A stretch of 64,000 bases of DNA, taken from contig NZ_FNYV01000002.1 in NCBI RefSeq assembly GCF_900109115.1, positions 734,713-798,712 on the forward strand, in the 5' to 3' direction. The stretch's first letter is position 1; each line of letters begins with the position of its first letter. Position numbers and translations under genes: made by a program. The DNA is from Micromonospora phaseoli. GTDB lineage: Bacteria; Actinomycetota; Actinomycetes; Mycobacteriales; Micromonosporaceae. Below are positions 24,975-32,831 of the stretch, piece by piece. The notes under the pieces were generated by a model. That model did not search any database and had not been told where the DNA came from. It worked only from the letters and a program-made list of their open reading frames with translations.

Positions 24975-26246
24975 TCAGGAGCGGATCCGGCCGCGCAGCC
25001 GGAGGTAGAGCAGCGCGGCTCCGGTCACCACCACCGGCCAGATCAGGTAGACGCCGGTCATGAGCAGCAGGAGCAGCACCACCCCGATGGTCGCGGCGGC
25101 GGCGTACCAGGCTCCGCTGCGCCGGGGCAGCAGTCGCAGTGCCGCCGCGACCCCGATCAGGTAGACGGCGATGAACGAGCCGGTGGCGACCAGCACCAGC
25201 GGCCGGGTGCCGAGCCCGGCGGCCACCACCGCGGCCAGTGCCAGGAAGGCCAGGATGGCGGTGACGGCGAGGCTGCGGCGCGGCACCTCGCCGGCCACGC
25301 TTCCCCGTGCCAGCCAGCCGGGCAGCGCACCGTCGCGGCCCAGCGCCGCACCGAGCTTCGCGGCACCGGCGTAGTAGGCGTTCATCGCGCCGAAGGTGAG
25401 CAGCAGCGCCGCACCGGCGGACAGCCAGCGGGCGTCCCCGCCGAGCGCCACCGCGAGCAGCTCGCCCAGCGGCGCATCGGATTCCGCCGCCGCCGAGCCG
25501 AGCACCGCGATGGTCGCGAAGGCCACCGCCAGGTACAACACGCCGACCACCACGACCGCGGCGGCGGTGGCCCGGGGCAGGTCCCGCGCGGGTCGACGAA
25601 ACTCGCCCGTCAGATGGGTGATGGCCTCCCAGCCGACGAAGCTCCACATCAACAGCGCCGCTGCCGGACCGATGGCCGTGACGCCCTGCGGGGCGAACGG
25701 CTCAAAATTGCCAACGGACGCGTGCGGCAGCGACAGCAGCACCGCCAGCAGCAGAAAGGTGACCAGCACGCCGGCCAGGGCGAGCTGCACCCGTCCCGCC
25801 AGTTGCACGCCCGAGTGGTTGGTGACGGTGACCGCCGCCATCAGCAGCATCGCGGTGGCCGCCACGGTGACCGTGCCGCCACCGAGCGCGGCCTCGACGT
25901 AGGCACCGCCGAACAGCGCCGCCGCGGAGGCGCCCGGCGGGACCGCGAAGTAGAAACACCAGCCGACGACGGCCGCCGCCCGGGGCCCGAAGGCCATTCG
26001 CGCGTACGTCGAGACGCCGCCGGCGTCCGGGTAGCGGGAGCCGAGCGCGGCGAAGGTCGCCGCGAGCGGAGCGGAGACGACCACGAGCAGCAGCCAGGCG
26101 AGCAGGGACGCGGGTCCGGCGGCCTCGGCGGCCAGCGCGGGAAGCGCGATCACCCCGGTGCCCAGCACGGCGCCGACGTAGAGGGCGGCACCCTGGGCGG
26201 CGGTCAGCCGGCCACCGGTCACCGGGGTGGGGTGGGTCTGAGTCAT
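24975..26246 (-). CDS. APC family amino acid permease
   Basis: A 423-aa membrane protein with about 12 hydrophobic segments. The N-terminal LYVGAVLGTGVIALP matches the substrate-binding TM1 break (GxG) of APC transporters, and SFVGWEAITHLTGEFRRPARDLPRA matches TM6 and its loop. Closest in look to the YjeH-like group, which exports or imports neutral amino acids; substrate and direction are not decidable here. It is divergent from the GlxA-type regulator (71 bp), which may control it. Confidence 0.87.
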   Translation of the reverse strand: MTQTHPTPVTGGRLTAAQGAALYVGAVLGTGVIALPALAAEAAGPASLLAWLLLVVVSAPLAATFAALGSRYPDAGGVSTYARMAFGPRAAAVVGWCFYFAVPPGASAAALFGGAYVEAALGGGTVTVAATAMLLMAAVTVTNHSGVQLAGRVQLALAGVLVTFLLLAVLLSLPHASVGNFEPFAPQGVTAIGPAAALLMWSFVGWEAITHLTGEFRRPARDLPRATAAAVVVVGVLYLAVAFATIAVLGSAAAESDAPLGELLAVALGGDARWLSAGAALLLTFGAMNAYYAGAAKLGAALGRDGALPGWLARGSVAGEVPRRSLAVTAILAFLALAAVVAAGLGTRPLVLVATGSFIAVYLIGVAAALRLLPRRSGAWYAAAATIGVVLLLLLMTGVYLIWPVVVTGAALLYLRLRGRIRS

Positions 26247-26317
26247 GAGATCACCGTCGCCCGCGGGCGGCCAGAGCGGACAGGTGGATTGGCGCCGGGC
26301 TGCGTTAGATTTCTGCC

Positions 26318-27301
26318 ATGCGTACGCACGTCGTCGCGGTGGCGGTGACCGACAACCTGCCGATCTTCGAGCTGGCGGTGCCGCAGGAGGTGTTCGGCAC
26401 GGACCGGCGGGACATCGTCGACCCCTGGTACGAGATGCGGCTGTGCGCTGCCGAGCCCGGTCCGCTGCGTACCACCGGCGGCTCGTGGCTCGACCCGGCG
26501 TACGGCCTCGACGACCTCGTCGAGGCCGACACGCTGCTGGTGCCCGGTTGTGCCCGAGCCACCCAGATCGACCCCCCGCCCGCCCTGATCGAGGCGTTGC
26601 GGATCGCGTACGCCCGGGGCAAGCGCATCGTCGGCATCTGCACCGGCGCGTACGCGATCGCCGCGGCGGGGCTGCTCGACGGCCGCCGCGCCACCACGCA
26701 CTGGATGAACGCGCAGGACTTCGCCGGCCGGTTCCCGCTCGTCGACCTCGACCCCCGAGTGCTGTACGTGGCCGATGGCGACATCTTCACCTCGGCGGGT
26801 ACGGCCGCCGCCATCGACCTGTGCCTGCACCTGGTGCGGCAGGACCACGGTGCCGCGGTGGCCAACGAGGTGGCCCGGCGGATGGTGGTCGCACCGCAGC
26901 GGGCCGCCGACCACACCCAGTACCCCGCGCCCCCGGTACGCGGCGCATCCCCCGCCGACCTGAGCCCGGTGCTGGAGTGGGCGCGTGACCGTCTCGACCG
27001 GCCACTGTCAGTCAACGACCTGGCCCGCGAGGCCAACCTGAGCCCCCGAACGCTGGCCCGACGGTTCCGGGACATCCTCGGCACCACCCCGTTGCAGTGG
27101 CTGCTGGAGCAGCGGGTCCGGCTGGCGCAGGAGCTGCTGGAGACCACCGAGGATCCGGTGGAGCGGATCGCCCACCGCACCGGCTTCGGCTCCGGCGCCA
27201 ACCTGCGCCAGCATTTCGGCCGGATCAGCGGCATGACACCGCAGACCTACCGCCACGTGTTCCGCTACCGGGCGACCGCGTCGGCAGGGCGTGCCGGGTA
27301 G
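26318..27301 (+). CDS. GlxA-type AraC regulator with DJ-1/PfpI domain
   Basis: A 327-aa regulator. The N-terminal DJ-1/PfpI-like domain (about 5-170) has the nucleophile-elbow Cys at 108 in VGICTGAYAIAAAGLL and VADGDIFTSAGTAAAIDL. The C-terminal AraC HTH (about 215-315) has two helix-turn-helix units: LAREANLSPRTLARRFRDILG and IAHRTGFGSGANLRQHFGRISGM. Such proteins usually activate catabolic or transport genes in response to nitrogenous metabolites. The adjacent divergent APC permease is a reasonable target. Confidence 0.9.
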   Translation: MRTHVVAVAVTDNLPIFELAVPQEVFGTDRRDIVDPWYEMRLCAAEPGPLRTTGGSWLDPAYGLDDLVEADTLLVPGCARATQIDPPPALIEALRIAYARGKRIVGICTGAYAIAAAGLLDGRRATTHWMNAQDFAGRFPLVDLDPRVLYVADGDIFTSAGTAAAIDLCLHLVRQDHGAAVANEVARRMVVAPQRAADHTQYPAPPVRGASPADLSPVLEWARDRLDRPLSVNDLAREANLSPRTLARRFRDILGTTPLQWLLEQRVRLAQELLETTEDPVERIAHRTGFGSGANLRQHFGRISGMTPQTYRHVFRYRATASAGRAG

Positions 27302-27311
27302 GCACGGGCCG

Positions 27312-28493
27312 CTACGGGTGGTGGGCCGGGGTGTGCAGGTGGTTGGCCAGGACCACCAGGAGTTCGAACCGGGCGGCCGGGTCGTCGAGGTCGGCGCCGT
27401 ACAGCTCGCGCAGGCGCTTGAGCCGGTAGCTGACCGTCTGCGGGTGGACGAACAGCTCGGCGGAGACCTCGGCTCGCGAGCCCCAGTGCCGCAGCCAACT
27501 GTGCACGGTCACCAGCAGGTTCTCCCGCTGCGCGGGACGCAGGTGGGCCAGCGGCGCCAGGCGGCGGGCGGTGAGCACGGACAGCGCGCCCGGCTCACCG
27601 CGCAGCGCCAGCGCGACCAGGTGGTCGTCGGTGAAGACCGGCTCCGGGACGGGCCCGAGCAGCCCGGAAGTCAGCTCAGCGAGCCGGACCGCCACCGGCA
27701 CCTGGGGCCAGCTCAGTGCCGGTCCGACCACGGCCCACCGCCCGGCCAGCGCATCGGCCAGCGACGCACGCAGCGCCCGGGGACCGGCCCGCAGCAGCAG
27801 CACCGCGTCCCGGGCGCGCTCGATGACCAGGCCGTCGGCGCCGTACCGGAACCGCGCGTCGCGGGCCTGGTCGGGCGGCAGCAGGACGGGCACCACGACG
27901 TCCAGCTCGGGCCAGCCGATCCGGGCGGCTGCCGCCTCGACGGCGCCGGGCATGGCGTCGCCACGCAGCAGCAGTTCGGCGAGCTGCCGACGGCGGTCAC
28001 CCTCACCGGCCTGCTCGCGCACCTGAAGGGCGTACCCGTCGGTGCTCGCCGCCGCCAGCTCGGCCACGTACGCGCTGACCGCGTCGGAGAGGTCGATCAG
28101 TTCCTCGGTGTCGACCGGCCGCAGCCGGGCCAGTGACTGCGACGCGGTGCGCAGCAGCAACCGCGCCGCCATCCGTAGCGCGGCCAGCAGCGCCTCGGGG
28201 CCACGGTCCTCGCGTGCCTCGGCGGCGCCCAGCGCGACGAAGACCTCCCGGAACCGGGGTGGCAGCGCCGGATCGGCGGTGCCGACCAGGTCGAGGAAGC
28301 GTTCGAGGGCCACCTGGACGGCGGCGTGCACGTCCCGGGTGAACTTGTCGTCGGCGATGGCCGCGAAGGCGGGCGTGGCCTCGGTGACCGCGACCGCCAC
28401 GGCGGCCACGGTGGCAGGCAGGTGCGGGCGCATCGCGGTGGCCAGGTCGGCGGGCAACCGCCGCCAGGGAGTCACGACCACTGGCTCACTCAC
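27312..28493 (-). CDS. PucR/CdaR-type transcriptional regulator
   Basis: A 393-aa regulator. The N-terminal two-thirds comprise a helical sensor segment (RRLPADLATAMRPHL, YVAELAAASTDGY) and a GGDEF-like CdaR domain. The C-terminal HTH_30 ends the protein (LLVTVHSWLRHWGSRAEVSAEL, VHPQTVSYRLKRLRELYGADLDD, FELLVVLANHLHTP). PucR-type proteins govern sugar-acid or purine catabolic operons. It is divergent from the aldolase-aminotransferase/FGGY kinase pair, with a palindrome between them, and is the natural candidate regulator for that pathway. Confidence 0.88.
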   Translation of the reverse strand: MSEPVVVTPWRRLPADLATAMRPHLPATVAAVAVAVTEATPAFAAIADDKFTRDVHAAVQVALERFLDLVGTADPALPPRFREVFVALGAAEAREDRGPEALLAALRMAARLLLRTASQSLARLRPVDTEELIDLSDAVSAYVAELAAASTDGYALQVREQAGEGDRRRQLAELLLRGDAMPGAVEAAAARIGWPELDVVVPVLLPPDQARDARFRYGADGLVIERARDAVLLLRAGPRALRASLADALAGRWAVVGPALSWPQVPVAVRLAELTSGLLGPVPEPVFTDDHLVALALRGEPGALSVLTARRLAPLAHLRPAQRENLLVTVHSWLRHWGSRAEVSAELFVHPQTVSYRLKRLRELYGADLDDPAARFELLVVLANHLHTPAHHP

Positions 28494-28518
28494 CCCGCGA
28501 TCTTGTCACGGCGGGATA

Positions 28519-28535
28519 AGAATGGCCCGGATTCT
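28519..28535. promoter_or_regulatory. Candidate PucR-type operator palindrome
   Basis: AGAAT-ggcccgg-ATTCT is a perfect inverted repeat in the divergent region between the PucR-type regulator and the aldolase-aminotransferase gene. It lies 26 nt from the regulator start and about 84 nt from the preferred fusion start. Confidence 0.5.
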
Positions 28536-28618
28536 CGCTGCCGGCGGGACGGTGTTTCGACCGGAACACCCACGCGACGATGGACCCGACGCCGATGGAC
28601 CCGACCGAGGAGAGCGCC

Positions 28619-30874
28619 GTGCAGCACCGCCCGTCCCGCCAGCACGTCGTCGACATGTGCGCGACGATGCTCGCCCGCGGCTACCTCAAGGCCACCGAGG
28701 GCAACGTCTCGGTCCGGGTACCCGGACATCGGCTGTACGCGGTGACCCCGAGCAACTACGACTACGACCGGATGCGGGTCGAGGACATCTGCATCGTCGA
28801 CTTCGACGGCAAGCACGTGCCCGACGACTCCGGGGCCGGGTTGAAGCCGTCGATCGAGTGCGGGATGCACGCCAACATCTACCGGGAACGCCCGGACGTC
28901 AACGCGATCGTGCACACCCACCAGCCGTACGCCTCGGCGCTGGCCTTCCTGCGCAAGCCGATCCCGGCCCTCACCGACGAGCAGGTGCGCTTCCTCGGTC
29001 GCGAGGTGGCGATCATCGACTACGCCCCCTCGGGCACCGGGTTCCTGGCCCGCAACGTGCAGAAGAAGGTGAGCAGCGGCGACAACGCGTTCATCATCGC
29101 CAACCACGGGGTGGTCGCCGTGGGCACCGACCCGGACCGGGCGGTGTTCAACATGGCGTTGCTGGAGAAGGTCTCCATCGCGTACCTGCTGGCGCTGACC
29201 AGCGAGGCGGGGAAGGTGCACACCATCCCGACCGCGATCCGGGAGATCGCCTTCGGCAAGCTGCGGGCCGACGAGAAGCGGATCGCCGCGCAGCTCACCG
29301 AGGCGGTCGAGCCGGTGCGGGTACCCGCCGGCGAGCAGTTGCCCAGCGCCGACGCCGTAGCCGCCGAAATCGGCGCCGCCAGCCGCACCGCCGAGCCGGA
29401 CGAGGCGCCGGGCGTCGAATCGGCTCGGCTCGGGTACGCCATCAGCGCGTACCCGGACGTCGACGACGTGCTGCGCCGGCTCAGGGCGCTGACCGCCCAG
29501 CCGCTACGCGGGCTGCGCCACGACGCGCTGCTGGACGTGCTCAACTACTTCGACACCAAGTGCCGGGCCAGCAAGGAGATCACCGACCGGGCCAGGAGCC
29601 GCATTCCCGGCGGCGTGCAGCACAACCTGGCCTTCAACTACCCGTTCCCGCTCGCCGTCGACAGGGCCGAGGGCGCGTACCTGGTGGACCGCGACGGCAA
29701 CACCTACATCGACTTCCTCCAGGCCGGCGGGCCGACGATCCTGGGCAGCAACTACGCCCCGGTAAACGAGCGGGTCGCCGAGGTGGTCCGGCAGTGCGGG
29801 CCGGTGACCGGCCTGTTCCACGAGTACGAACTCAAGCTCGCCGAGATCATCCACCGGTTCATGCCGCACGTGCAGATGTACCGCTCCCTCGGTTCCGGCA
29901 CCGAGGCGGTGATGGCCGCCGTCCGGGGCGCCCGCGCCTTCACCGGCAAGAAGATGGTGATCAAGGTCGGCGGCGCGTACCACGGCTGGTCCGACACGAT
30001 GGTCTACGGCCTGCGGGTGCCCGGCACGTACCGGATGAACGCCAAGGGCATCCCGTTCGGCGCGACCAGCCGCACCCGCGAGTCCTTCCCGCACGACCTG
30101 GGCCAGCTCAAGCGCAAACTGATCGAGAACCGGCTGCGCGGCGGCACCGCCGCCGTCATCGTCGAACCGGTCGGCCCGGAGTCCGGCACCCGCCCGGTAC
30201 CGCGCGACTTCAACGCGCACGTCCGCCAACTCTGCGACGAGTTCGGCGCACTGCTGATCTTCGACGAGGTGGTCACCGGCTTCCGGCTCGGCCTCGGCGG
30301 CGCGGCCGGCTACTTCGGCGTCACCCCCGACCTGACCGTGCTGGGCAAGGCGGTCTCCGGCGGCTACCCGATGGCCGGCGGCGTCGGCGGGCGCGCCGAC
30401 GTGATGGCGGTCTTCGGCTCCGGGTTGGACGGCAGGAGCGGGGCGCACATCCAGGTCGGCGGCACGCTGTCGGCCAACCCGCTGTCCTGCGCGGCCGGCT
30501 ACTTCGCGATCGAGGAGATGGCCCGGACCAACGCCCCGGTGATCGCCGGCCGCGCCGGTGACCGGCTCACCCGGGGCCTGCAACGGCTGATCGACTCCTA
30601 CGGCCTGCCGTACGTCGCGTACAACCAGGGGTCCATCGTGCACCTGGAGTGCAGCGGCGTGATGCTGCTGGACATGCGCAACCCGGTGAAGTTGCTGCGC
30701 GAGAACAAGGCCCGCAAGCGGCTGATGGAGCAGATGGGCGCGGCGTACACCGCGCACGGCATCATCACCCTCGCCGGCTCCCGGATGTACACCTCGATGG
30801 CCGACACCGACGAGGTCATCGACGACGCGCTCGCCCGGTTCGACCAGGTCTTCGCGTTGGTCGAGGGAGTCTGA
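28619..30874 (+). CDS. Class II aldolase/adducin domain fused to class III aminotransferase
   Basis: A 751-aa two-domain enzyme. Residues about 1-210 form a class II aldolase domain: GNVSVR, then the metal-site residues Glu70 (PSIECGMH), His89 and His91 (VHTHQPYAS) and His153 (ANHGVVA), all present. After a linker (about 220-300) comes a glutamate-1-semialdehyde-aminomutase-like class III aminotransferase (about 310-750) with GSGTEA (415-420), PLP-binding Asp539 (FDEVVTGFR) and Lys567 (LGKAVSGG). Both halves look catalytically intact, so one chain probably couples C-C cleavage or epimerisation to amination. GTG 28619 follows AGGAG at 7-nt spacing; ATG 28580 has no SD. The FGGY kinase follows after 4 bp. 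Confidence 0.85.
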   Translation: MQHRPSRQHVVDMCATMLARGYLKATEGNVSVRVPGHRLYAVTPSNYDYDRMRVEDICIVDFDGKHVPDDSGAGLKPSIECGMHANIYRERPDVNAIVHTHQPYASALAFLRKPIPALTDEQVRFLGREVAIIDYAPSGTGFLARNVQKKVSSGDNAFIIANHGVVAVGTDPDRAVFNMALLEKVSIAYLLALTSEAGKVHTIPTAIREIAFGKLRADEKRIAAQLTEAVEPVRVPAGEQLPSADAVAAEIGAASRTAEPDEAPGVESARLGYAISAYPDVDDVLRRLRALTAQPLRGLRHDALLDVLNYFDTKCRASKEITDRARSRIPGGVQHNLAFNYPFPLAVDRAEGAYLVDRDGNTYIDFLQAGGPTILGSNYAPVNERVAEVVRQCGPVTGLFHEYELKLAEIIHRFMPHVQMYRSLGSGTEAVMAAVRGARAFTGKKMVIKVGGAYHGWSDTMVYGLRVPGTYRMNAKGIPFGATSRTRESFPHDLGQLKRKLIENRLRGGTAAVIVEPVGPESGTRPVPRDFNAHVRQLCDEFGALLIFDEVVTGFRLGLGGAAGYFGVTPDLTVLGKAVSGGYPMAGGVGGRADVMAVFGSGLDGRSGAHIQVGGTLSANPLSCAAGYFAIEEMARTNAPVIAGRAGDRLTRGLQRLIDSYGLPYVAYNQGSIVHLECSGVMLLDMRNPVKLLRENKARKRLMEQMGAAYTAHGIITLAGSRMYTSMADTDEVIDDALARFDQVFALVEGV

Positions 30875-30878
30875 CCCG

Positions 30879-32492
30879 GTGGCCGCCACACCACCGCAGA
30901 TCCTCGCGATCGACCTGGGCACCTCGGGGATGAAGGCCGCCCTGGTCGCCGCCGACGGCACGGTCACCGGCTGGGCCGAACGCCCCGTCCCGCTGCGCTT
31001 GCTGCCCGGCGGCGGCGCCGAGCAGGACCCCCTCGCCTGGTGGACGGCGCTCGGCCAGGTCGCGGGCGAGCTGGGCCGGGCCCACCCCGAGCAGATGCGG
31101 GCCGTCGGCGCGGTCTGCGCCTCCACCCAGGGTGAGGGGACCATCGCGGTGGACGCCGCCGGCGAGCCGCTGACCCACTGCATCAGCTGGCTCGACATGC
31201 GCGGCGCGCCGCACCTGCGCCGGCAGTTCGGCGGCTTCCCCGCGTACCAGGGGATGTCGGTGCGCCGGATCGCGCGCTGGCTGCGGCTCACCGGGGGGAT
31301 GCCGTCGCCCACCGGCAAGGACCCCGCCGCCCACATGCTGCTGGTCCGCGACACCATGCCGCAGGTGTACGCGCGGACCGCGGCGTTCCTCAACGTGCTC
31401 GACTGGATCAACCTGAAGCTGACCGGACGTGTGGTGGCCACCGTCGACTCGATCCTCACCTCGTGGGTGACCGACAACCGGCGGCCCGGCCACATCCGCT
31501 ACTCCCCCGCCCTGGTGGCCGACTGCGGCATCGACCGCGACAAGCTGCCGCCGATCGTCGCCTGCACCGACGTGATCGGCACCCTGACCCCGGCCGCCGC
31601 CACCCACCTGGGGCTGCCCGGTTCCGTCCAGGTGGTGGCCGGCGCGATCGACAACACCGCGGCGGCGATCGGTGCCGGCACCACCGGCGACAACGAACCG
31701 CACCTGTACGTCGGCACCTCGTCGTGGATCGCGGCCCACGTACCCCGGAAGAAGACCGACGTCGCCGCCGGCATCGCCTCGGTGCCCTGCGCCATCGGCG
31801 ACCGTTACCTGATGACGGCCCTTCAGGCCACCGCCGGGGCCAACCTGACCTGGCTGCGGGACAAGATCGTCGAGTATGACGATCCACTGCTCGGCGCCGG
31901 GCACGTCAGCCGCGACGAGGGCACCATCTTCGACGCGTTCGACACGATCATCCCGACGGTGCCGCCGGGCGCCAACGGGGTTCTCTACACCCCCTGGCTG
32001 TACGGCGAACGCGCGCCCGTGGACGATGCGAACCTACGGGCCGGCTTCCTCAACATCTCGCTGGACACCAACCGGTCGGACCTGCTGCGGGCGGTCTTCG
32101 AGGGGGTCGCCCTCAACACCCGCTGGCTCACCGGCGCGGTGGACCGGTTCCTCGGCGCGCCGGTCACCTCGATGGCCATCACCGGTGGCGGCGCGCTGTC
32201 CGACTCCTGGTGTCAGATCTTCGCCGACGTGCTCGGCGTCGAGATCCGGCGTGATGCCCAGCCGATCGCGGTCAACGCCCGGGGCGCGGGCTGGATCGGC
32301 GCGGTCGGGACCGGGCAGCTCGCCTTCGCCGACATCCCCGCACTGATGCGCACCGACCGGGTCTTCACGCCGACGCCGGCCCACCGGGCCACCTACGACG
32401 AGATCTTCCAGACCTACCGGGAGCTGCACAAGCGCCTCGCCCCGGTGTACCGGCGGCTCAACCGTCCCGCACGCCTCCACCGGGAGCCCTGA
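30879..32492 (+). CDS. FGGY family carbohydrate kinase
   Basis: A 537-aa sugar kinase resembling xylulokinase. The N-terminal ATPase domain starts ILAIDLGTSGMKAALV (phosphate-1 motif at about 11-19) and the C-terminal half has ITGGGALSDSWCQIFADVLG, the adenosine-binding FGGY signature region. DNTAAAIGAGTTGDNEPHLYVGTSSW is the phosphate-2 region. It presumably phosphorylates a ketose or polyol that is a substrate of the aldolase half of the preceding fusion protein. GTG start four bases after the fusion stop; same operon. Confidence 0.9.
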   Translation: MAATPPQILAIDLGTSGMKAALVAADGTVTGWAERPVPLRLLPGGGAEQDPLAWWTALGQVAGELGRAHPEQMRAVGAVCASTQGEGTIAVDAAGEPLTHCISWLDMRGAPHLRRQFGGFPAYQGMSVRRIARWLRLTGGMPSPTGKDPAAHMLLVRDTMPQVYARTAAFLNVLDWINLKLTGRVVATVDSILTSWVTDNRRPGHIRYSPALVADCGIDRDKLPPIVACTDVIGTLTPAAATHLGLPGSVQVVAGAIDNTAAAIGAGTTGDNEPHLYVGTSSWIAAHVPRKKTDVAAGIASVPCAIGDRYLMTALQATAGANLTWLRDKIVEYDDPLLGAGHVSRDEGTIFDAFDTIIPTVPPGANGVLYTPWLYGERAPVDDANLRAGFLNISLDTNRSDLLRAVFEGVALNTRWLTGAVDRFLGAPVTSMAITGGGALSDSWCQIFADVLGVEIRRDAQPIAVNARGAGWIGAVGTGQLAFADIPALMRTDRVFTPTPAHRATYDEIFQTYRELHKRLAPVYRRLNRPARLHREP

Positions 32493-32831
32493 CCCACTGA
32501 GCCCTGACCTGCTAAAACGGTTCCCCACCGGGTCGCTCCTGGCGAGACTGGGACCATGGTCGACCTCAGACGGTAGGCACGCCCCGGCCGGCCGGGCGCT
32601 GACGCGCGAAACCATCCGGCCCTTTTCCTCAACCCAAGCCGTCATTGACGTTCATCGACTCGCACGGTTGTGCGTCTTCGCGCGTTCGATCAGCTTGTCC
32701 GCCGCCTCCCACTGAGTGGGATTGGTGATTGACCGACCATCCTGGAAGTTTCGGTAGCCATCGATGATGGCGTTTACCCTTACATCGATGCGACGCTAGG
32801 ACGTCAGCGCCGGTCATCGACGGGAGGGTAC
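32493..32831. other. Intergenic region with a gene fragment and promoter-like DNA
   Basis: The 339 bp between the kinase and the membrane protein gene are less GC-rich than the surroundings, especially 32640-32800. They hold a minus-strand 47-codon coding remnant (separate entry) and the leader of the 32832 gene, including the SD GGGAGGG. A cATCGATg repeat occurs at about 32760 and 32784. I see no terminator of note. Confidence 0.6.
32652..32795 (-). pseudogene. 3' fragment of an unknown gene
   Basis: A 47-residue open frame with no start codon, entered after an in-frame TAG, reads ...VNAIIDGYRNFQDGRSITNP then TQWEAADKLIERAKTHNRAS-stop. The composition (WEAADKLIERA helix, mixed charged residues) looks like genuine protein, and the rest of the gene is missing. 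I cannot name the family. It may mark a recombination or deletion boundary. Confidence 0.45.

Noticed and set aside
23205..26348. A 1047-codon plus-strand open frame opposite the ABC-F and APC permease genes
   Set aside because: It is composed of Gln/Arg/Gly/His-rich low-complexity sequence and lies antisense to two well-supported genes; long antisense frames are expected at this GC content.
28580..28618. ATG 28580 as start of the aldolase-aminotransferase fusion
   Set aside because: There is no SD before it, while GTG 28619 follows AGGAG at ideal spacing and the class II aldolase domain begins just after.
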